Of a DNA stretch of 64,000 bases, positions 59,437 to 64,000 are shown piece after piece. Source of the DNA: Acidobacteriota bacterium. Its GTDB lineage: Bacteria; Acidobacteriota; UBA6911; RPQK01; JAJDTT01. A model generated the notes under the pieces. The model worked only from the letters and a program-made list of their open reading frames with translations, did not search any database and was not told the origin of the DNA. The translations under genes were made by a program, and so were the position numbers. Positions within the stretch are counted from its first letter, which is position 1; each line of letters begins with the position of its first letter. The stretch is taken from the NCBI GenBank assembly GCA_028874215.1, contig JAPPLF010000061.1:62001-126000 (forward strand), read 5' to 3'.

Positions 59437-61587
59437 ATGCGGTTGGGAGGATCCCAGATTGGGATTGCCGCGGCACTGGTGTTGTTCACCTGGTGCTCGC
59501 GTTCGGAACCGGAAACGACCCAGGACGAGACGACGATTGCCATGCCACAGAATCCTTTTTTCACTGAGAGTTCCCTACCATTCAACTACCCGCGGTTCGA
59601 TCGGATCGACGAGCGGCACTTCCGGCCCGCCTTCGAGCAGGGCATGGCCCGGCACCTGGACCAGGTGAACGCCATCGCCAACCAGGCGGAGCCTCCCACG
59701 TTCGAAAACACTCTGGTTGCGCTCGAGCGTTCCGGCCGGATGCTCAGACGGGTCAGGAGCGTCTTCTTCAACCTGGTCCTCGCCCACACCAACGACAAGC
59801 TGGACGAGATCCGGAGCGAGATGGCTCCGAAACTTTCCGCCCACAGAGACCGCATTCTGCTGAACCGCAAGCTGTTCGAACGGGTCCGGGACCTGTACGG
59901 CCGCCGGGCGGCGCTGGGTATCGACGACGAGTCGCGGCGCCTGATCGAGGAGTATTTCACCGACTTCGTGCGGGCGGGCGCGCGGCTCTCGGAGTCGGGC
60001 CAGGCTCGGCTCCAGGAGATCAACGTCGATCTGGCCGGCCTGCAGACGCGCTTCAGCCAGAACCTGCTGTCCGAGGTCAACGATTCCGCTGTCGTCGTCG
60101 CCGACCGCGGACAACTGGAAGGATTGTCGGAAAACGAGATCCAGGCGGCGGCGGATGCGGCGGCGGCCCGGGACCTGAAGGGAAAGTTCCTGGTTGCGCT
60201 CCGGAACACCAGTGGCCAGCCGCCATTGACCTGGATCCGGGACCGCGCGATGCGGAAACGGATCATGGAGGCGTCCCAAGCCCGCGGCAGCCGGGGAGGC
60301 GAGTTCGACAATCGGGGCATCGTGGCCCGCTCCGCCAGGCTGCGGGCGGAACGGGCGGCGCTCCTCGGCTATCCCAACCATGCCGCCTACAGCCTGGAGC
60401 GGCAGACGGCGAAGACGGTGGAGGCGGTCAACCGCTTTCTCTCCCAACTGGCGGAGGCGGCGGCCGCCAACGCCGCGCGGGAGGCACGGGACCTGCAGGC
60501 CATGATTGACGGCGACGGCGGGAGCCATCCGCTGGCCTCGTGGGATTGGGCCTACTACGCGGAGCAGGTTCGCAGGAAACGGTATGACTTCGACGCGTCT
60601 CAGCTTCGACCCTACTTCGAAATCGACAACGTCTTGCAAAAGGGCGTCTTCTACGCGGCGAACCGGCTGTTCGGGATCAGCCTTCACGAGCGGACCGATC
60701 TCCCCACCCACCACCCGGACGTGAGGGTGTTCGACGTTCTCGACGCCGACTCCCGGCCGCTGGCCCTGTTTCTGGTCGACCTCTATGCCCGGTCCTCCAA
60801 ACAGGGGGGCGCCTGGATGAGCTCGTTCGTCTCCCAGTCGGAGCTGCTGGGGACCCGGGCGGTAATCGGAAACTACATGAATGTCCCGAAGCCCCCCGCC
60901 GGGGAGCCGACGCTGCTGAGCGTCGATGAGGTGGAGACGTTGTTTCACGAGTTCGGTCACGCGCTCCACGGCATCTTCTCTTCGGTGCGCTACCCCTATT
61001 TCTCGGGAACGTCCGTGGCTCGCGACTTCGTCGAATTCCCCTCCCAGATCAACGAAATGTGGGCCACCTGGCCGGAGGTGGTGGCGAACTACGCGGTCCA
61101 TTTCGAGACCGGGGAGCCCATGCCCATGGAATTGGTGGAAAAGATGTTGGCCGCCGAGAAATTCAACCAGGGATTCGCCACCACCGAGTACCTGGCCGCC
61201 TCGCTGCTGGACCAGGCGTGGCACCAGATCACGGTCGAGGAAGCGCCCGATGACGAGGGTGTGATCGATTTCGAGAAGGCGGTGCTGGCCGAGGCCGGCG
61301 TCGCCCTCGATGCGGTGCCGCCGCGCTACCGCAGCACCTACTTTTCACACATCTGGAGCAGCGGCTACTCGGCCGGGTACTACTCCTACATCTGGAGCGA
61401 GGTGCTGGACGCCGATACGGTGGAATGGTTCAAGGAGAACGGCGGGTTGACACGGGAGAACGGTGACCGATTCCGCAGGATGATCCTGTCGCAAGGAGGC
61501 AGCCGGGAGGCCATGGCTCTCTACCGGGCCTTCCGGGGCCGCGATCCGGACGCCGCCTCGTTGCTGGTCCGGCGCGGCCTGAACTGA
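59437..61587 (+). CDS. M3-family metallopeptidase (Dcp/oligopeptidase A-like)
   Basis: 716 aa with an N-terminal signal (IGIAAALVLFTWC), so probably periplasmic or lipid-anchored. The family zinc site is FHEFGHALHGI with the third ligand Glu in FVEFPSQINEMW. The length and the N-terminal half (NTLVALERSGRMLRRVRSVFFNLV) match peptidyl-dipeptidase Dcp. Cleaves oligopeptides, in line with the peptide-scavenging theme. A likely -10-like TAGCAT lies 8-9 nt before the ATG. Confidence 0.93.
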   Translation: MRLGGSQIGIAAALVLFTWCSRSEPETTQDETTIAMPQNPFFTESSLPFNYPRFDRIDERHFRPAFEQGMARHLDQVNAIANQAEPPTFENTLVALERSGRMLRRVRSVFFNLVLAHTNDKLDEIRSEMAPKLSAHRDRILLNRKLFERVRDLYGRRAALGIDDESRRLIEEYFTDFVRAGARLSESGQARLQEINVDLAGLQTRFSQNLLSEVNDSAVVVADRGQLEGLSENEIQAAADAAAARDLKGKFLVALRNTSGQPPLTWIRDRAMRKRIMEASQARGSRGGEFDNRGIVARSARLRAERAALLGYPNHAAYSLERQTAKTVEAVNRFLSQLAEAAAANAAREARDLQAMIDGDGGSHPLASWDWAYYAEQVRRKRYDFDASQLRPYFEIDNVLQKGVFYAANRLFGISLHERTDLPTHHPDVRVFDVLDADSRPLALFLVDLYARSSKQGGAWMSSFVSQSELLGTRAVIGNYMNVPKPPAGEPTLLSVDEVETLFHEFGHALHGIFSSVRYPYFSGTSVARDFVEFPSQINEMWATWPEVVANYAVHFETGEPMPMELVEKMLAAEKFNQGFATTEYLAASLLDQAWHQITVEEAPDDEGVIDFEKAVLAEAGVALDAVPPRYRSTYFSHIWSSGYSAGYYSYIWSEVLDADTVEWFKENGGLTRENGDRFRRMILSQGGSREAMALYRAFRGRDPDAASLLVRRGLN

Positions 61588-61642
61588 GCGTAATGGGGAA
61601 ACCTCCGGGACACCCTGGCATTCCCTCAGGTCGGGTCCGGAA

Positions 61643-62743
61643 TCAAGCCGGCCCGTGTTCCCGGGCGTAGAGTCTCGCAATCTTGCCCACATAGGCGGGG
61701 ACCGGATAGGAACGGTCCCCACCCGGATCGGCCCACACCAGTCCCGGGGGTGGGGCGGCCGTCCGGAGCGCGCCCACAACCGGATGAAGGGTGAGCCGCC
61801 GAAACGTGATCTGATGACGAACCGGTTTCAGCAAGCCGCCGATGTTGAGCGACAAGCCGAGCTTGCGATGAAAGGCCTTCTCCAGCGCATCGGCCGTCAG
61901 ATCCGGATCCGGATCCCTGACCCGAATCCGGGGAAATTCCCACATCCCTTTCAAGAATTCACCTTCCCGGTTCCGGGCCAGCAGGAATCGATCCCGGTGA
62001 CGGATCACGGCCACCGCGTAGCTCAACCGTCGCACGGCACGGCGCGCGCGGGGCAGGGGCAGCTTTTCCTGAACTCCGGCCCGAAGTCCGAGGCAACTCC
62101 CCTCCAGCGGACAGCGACCGCAACCCGGCGAGCGCGGCGTGCAGACCAGGGCCCCCAATTCCATGAGAGCCTGGTTCAGATCGGACACTTCCTCCCGGGC
62201 CGCGGCATAGCGGCTGATGCGGGTCAGCAGGTCCCACAGCGGCGGGGAATCGTCTCCGGCGGAGACGCCGTCCATCTTGAGGTAGCGGGCGAAGAGCCTG
62301 CGGATGTTGCCGTCCAGGATGGGCAGCGGTTGCCCATAGGCAATGGAGAGGACGGCTCCGGCCGTATACCGGCCGACTCCGGGCAACCGGATCATCTCTT
62401 GGTAGGTCCGTGGGAACTCACCCCCGTGGCGGTCGCGGATCTGCTGGGCTGCCCGGCGAAGATTGCGGGCCCGGCTGTAATATCCCAGCCCCGACCAGAG
62501 GGCAAGGACTTCGTCCTCGTCGCTTTCGGCCAGGTCTTCCAGCGTGGGATAACGCTTCAGAAACCTCCGGTAGTAGGGAACGACGGTCTTCACCTGGGTC
62601 TGCTGGAGCATCACCTCGGCCAGGAGGACCGGATAGGGCTCAAGCCGGCGGCGCCAGGGAAGATCGCGCCGGTGCCGCTGGTACCAGCGCAGCAGATCCC
62701 GGCAGAACGCGGCGACGGGAACCGGCAGTTCCAGCTTTTCCAT
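61643..62743 (-). CDS. mutY: A/G-specific adenine DNA glycosylase
   Basis: 366 aa. Removes adenine mispaired with 8-oxoguanine. Catalytic Glu in LLAEVMLQQTQV, helix-hairpin-helix LPGVGRYTAGAV with the Asp in ILDGNIRRLF, and the [4Fe-4S] motif C-x6-C-x2-C-x5-C in CTPRSPGCGRCPLEGSC. A C-terminal NUDIX-like domain (about 235-360) recognises the oxidised base. The ATG at 62743 is preferred over upstream codons that overlap the acyl-CoA dehydrogenase. 29 bp separates the two genes. Confidence 0.95.
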   Translation of the reverse strand: MEKLELPVPVAAFCRDLLRWYQRHRRDLPWRRRLEPYPVLLAEVMLQQTQVKTVVPYYRRFLKRYPTLEDLAESDEDEVLALWSGLGYYSRARNLRRAAQQIRDRHGGEFPRTYQEMIRLPGVGRYTAGAVLSIAYGQPLPILDGNIRRLFARYLKMDGVSAGDDSPPLWDLLTRISRYAAAREEVSDLNQALMELGALVCTPRSPGCGRCPLEGSCLGLRAGVQEKLPLPRARRAVRRLSYAVAVIRHRDRFLLARNREGEFLKGMWEFPRIRVRDPDPDLTADALEKAFHRKLGLSLNIGGLLKPVRHQITFRRLTLHPVVGALRTAAPPPGLVWADPGGDRSYPVPAYVGKIARLYAREHGPA

Positions 62744-62772
62744 GGAGTCGAAAACCAGGCCGGAGCAGGCCG

Positions 62773-63951
62773 CTACGGGCTGAGGACCTGCTTGGCGATG
62801 GTGGCGAGTTGCATGTGGGTCGTGCCCTCGTAGATGGACCCGATCTTGGAGTCCCGAAAATACTTCTCCACGGGATAGTCCCGGGTATAGCCGTAGCCTC
62901 CGAAAATCTCGATGGCGCGGGACGTGATCTTCTCGGCGACCCTGGAGCTGTAGTACTTGGCCATCGCCGCTTCCTTCAGAAAGGCCTTGCCCGCGTCCTT
63001 CAACCGCGCCGCGTTGTAGACCAGGAGTCTCGCCGCCTCCAACTCCGTCTCCATTTCCGCCACCGAGAACTGGACCCCCTGGAACTGGCCGATGGGCTTG
63101 CCGAACGCCTCCCGCTCTCGACAATAGGCGAGGGCATGGTCCAGGGCCCCCCGGGCCAGGCCGATCATCTGGGCGCCGATCCCGATTCTGCCCTCATTCA
63201 GAGTCTCGATGGCCACCTTGTAGCCGATGCCTTCGGCTCCCAGGACGTTCTCCGCAGGCACGGCGCAATCCTCCAGGATCAGCTCGCAGGTGGACGAGGC
63301 GCGAATGCCCAGCTTGTCCTCCTTCTTTCCGACGCGGAACCCGGTAAAGCTCCGTTCCACCAGGAAGGCGGTGATGCCCTTGTACCTCTTCTCGGGGGCC
63401 GCGTTGGCGAAGACGATGAAAAGATCGGCCTCCGCCGCGTTCGTGGTCCACAGCTTCCGGCCGTTGAGAACGTAATGGTCCCCCTGCCTGGAGGCCCGGG
63501 CCGCCATGGTGAACGCGTCGCTGCCGGAGGTCGCCTCCGAGAGGGCGTAGGCGCCCACCCACCGCGACGCCATGCGGGGCAGATACCGCTCCTTTTGGGA
63601 CCGTGTCCCCCATCGCAGCAGAGCGTTGTTGACCAGGGTGTTCTGGACGTCCACGACGACTCCGGCCGACGCATCCGCCGTGCTCAGCGCCTCCACCGCC
63701 AGAATGGACATGAAGAAACTGGCCCCGGCCCCACCCAATGACGCGGGGACCTCGATGCCCATCAGATCCAACTGGAAAAACTGCTGCAGGAGCTCGGGCC
63801 GGAAGACTCCGTCCCGGTCCATCTCCGCGGCCAGCGGCCGGACCTCGCTCCGGGCGAAGTCGTAGACGGCATCCCGAAACAGCGCCTCCTCTTCCGACAA
63901 TTCGGTGAGCGGCGACGGAGGCGAGCCGTAGTCGGACATGAGACGGATCAT
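62773..63951 (-). CDS. Acyl-CoA dehydrogenase (short/branched-chain type)
   Basis: 392 aa flavoprotein. N-terminal helical, middle beta and C-terminal helical domains are all present. FAD-binding ALSEATSGSDAF and WTTNAAEADLF in the middle; the catalytic Glu is in SIYEGTTHMQL near the end, position typical of short- and branched-chain enzymes. It delivers electrons to ETF, encoded at 50688-52540. The ATG at 63951 follows GGGGGTCTGTCT. ATG 63939 would also be possible. Confidence 0.92.
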   Translation of the reverse strand: MIRLMSDYGSPPSPLTELSEEEALFRDAVYDFARSEVRPLAAEMDRDGVFRPELLQQFFQLDLMGIEVPASLGGAGASFFMSILAVEALSTADASAGVVVDVQNTLVNNALLRWGTRSQKERYLPRMASRWVGAYALSEATSGSDAFTMAARASRQGDHYVLNGRKLWTTNAAEADLFIVFANAAPEKRYKGITAFLVERSFTGFRVGKKEDKLGIRASSTCELILEDCAVPAENVLGAEGIGYKVAIETLNEGRIGIGAQMIGLARGALDHALAYCREREAFGKPIGQFQGVQFSVAEMETELEAARLLVYNAARLKDAGKAFLKEAAMAKYYSSRVAEKITSRAIEIFGGYGYTRDYPVEKYFRDSKIGSIYEGTTHMQLATIAKQVLSP

Positions 63952-64000
63952 AGACAGACCCCCCTATCCTGACAAGGCCGGCACCAGCCCGGCCCGGCCG

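Noticed and set aside
1-64000. tRNA, rRNA, CRISPR or riboswitch candidates
   Set aside because: Reading all intergenic regions showed no cloverleaf with CCA-proximal arms, no array of spaced repeats and no B12, TPP or SAM box.

Overview
The window is GC-rich bacterial DNA with strongly GC-biased third codon positions. Several genes point to an Acidobacteriota member: an N-terminal fragment of a TonB-dependent receptor carrying a carboxypeptidase-regulatory-like domain (1-542), a VWFA-related protein of the type expanded in Acidobacteria (17129-18106), many secreted sulfatase, sialidase, LamG and FG-GAP proteins, and two PhyH-type dioxygenases. This assignment is inferred from gene content. 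I see no rRNA, tRNA, CRISPR array, prophage or intact insertion sequence.

Layout. 1-4415: a TonB receptor (minus) faces a divergent gamma-glutamyltransferase-like protein followed by a sodium:solute symporter. 4416-6366: a repeat-laden spacer, a YbjQ-family protein and a creatinase-like M24 protein. 6452-12224: a secreted carbohydrate-active-looking block (TIM-barrel glycosidase-like lipoprotein, LamG/Ig/LamG protein, formylglycine sulfatase). 12258-18106: mostly housekeeping and stress genes (arsenate reductase, SDR, DUF971, Mrp, VWFA protein). 18245-27063: a MacB/LolD-type ABC exporter pair, an esterase, a three-gene secreted-protein operon (PEGA protein plus tandem paralogs), a PHP phosphatase, a MITE-like element and a sialidase-fold protein. 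27088-32193 (minus): a Tat-exported class V aminotransferase, a siroheme nitrite/sulfite reductase with a helical tail and an unknown partner, and an amidohydrolase. 32357-37923: a PmoA-like protein, the branched-chain 2-oxoacid dehydrogenase genes E1-alpha, E1-beta and E2 (no E3 in view), and a LysM lytic transglycosylase. 37934-45606: an M6 protease, a large unknown secreted protein and a 13-repeat FG-GAP protein. 45853-50018: a short HPF-like protein, TrmJ-like methyltransferase, DUF1015, DnaC-like ATPase, cobalamin adenosyltransferase and a glutaredoxin-like protein. 50254-63951: a zinc-ribbon/EtfB/EtfA operon, YdjM-like membrane protein, a frameshifted PhyH and an intact PhyH paralog, MDR dehydrogenase, esterase, DUF4143 ATPase, M3 peptidase, MutY and acyl-CoA dehydrogenase.

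How the genes may work together. The BCKDH complex, EtfBA and the acyl-CoA dehydrogenase together cover early branched-chain amino acid oxidation, although they lie in three separate loci. The secreted enzymes suggest scavenging of sulfated or sialylated polymers and peptides. Between genes there are at least two families of dispersed palindromic elements, one MITE-like element, and a recurring arrangement in which a TANAAT -10 box lies 6-13 nt from a start codon that lacks a Shine-Dalgarno sequence, suggesting leaderless mRNAs. Apart from 4416-4767, no gene-free stretch exceeds 300 bases.
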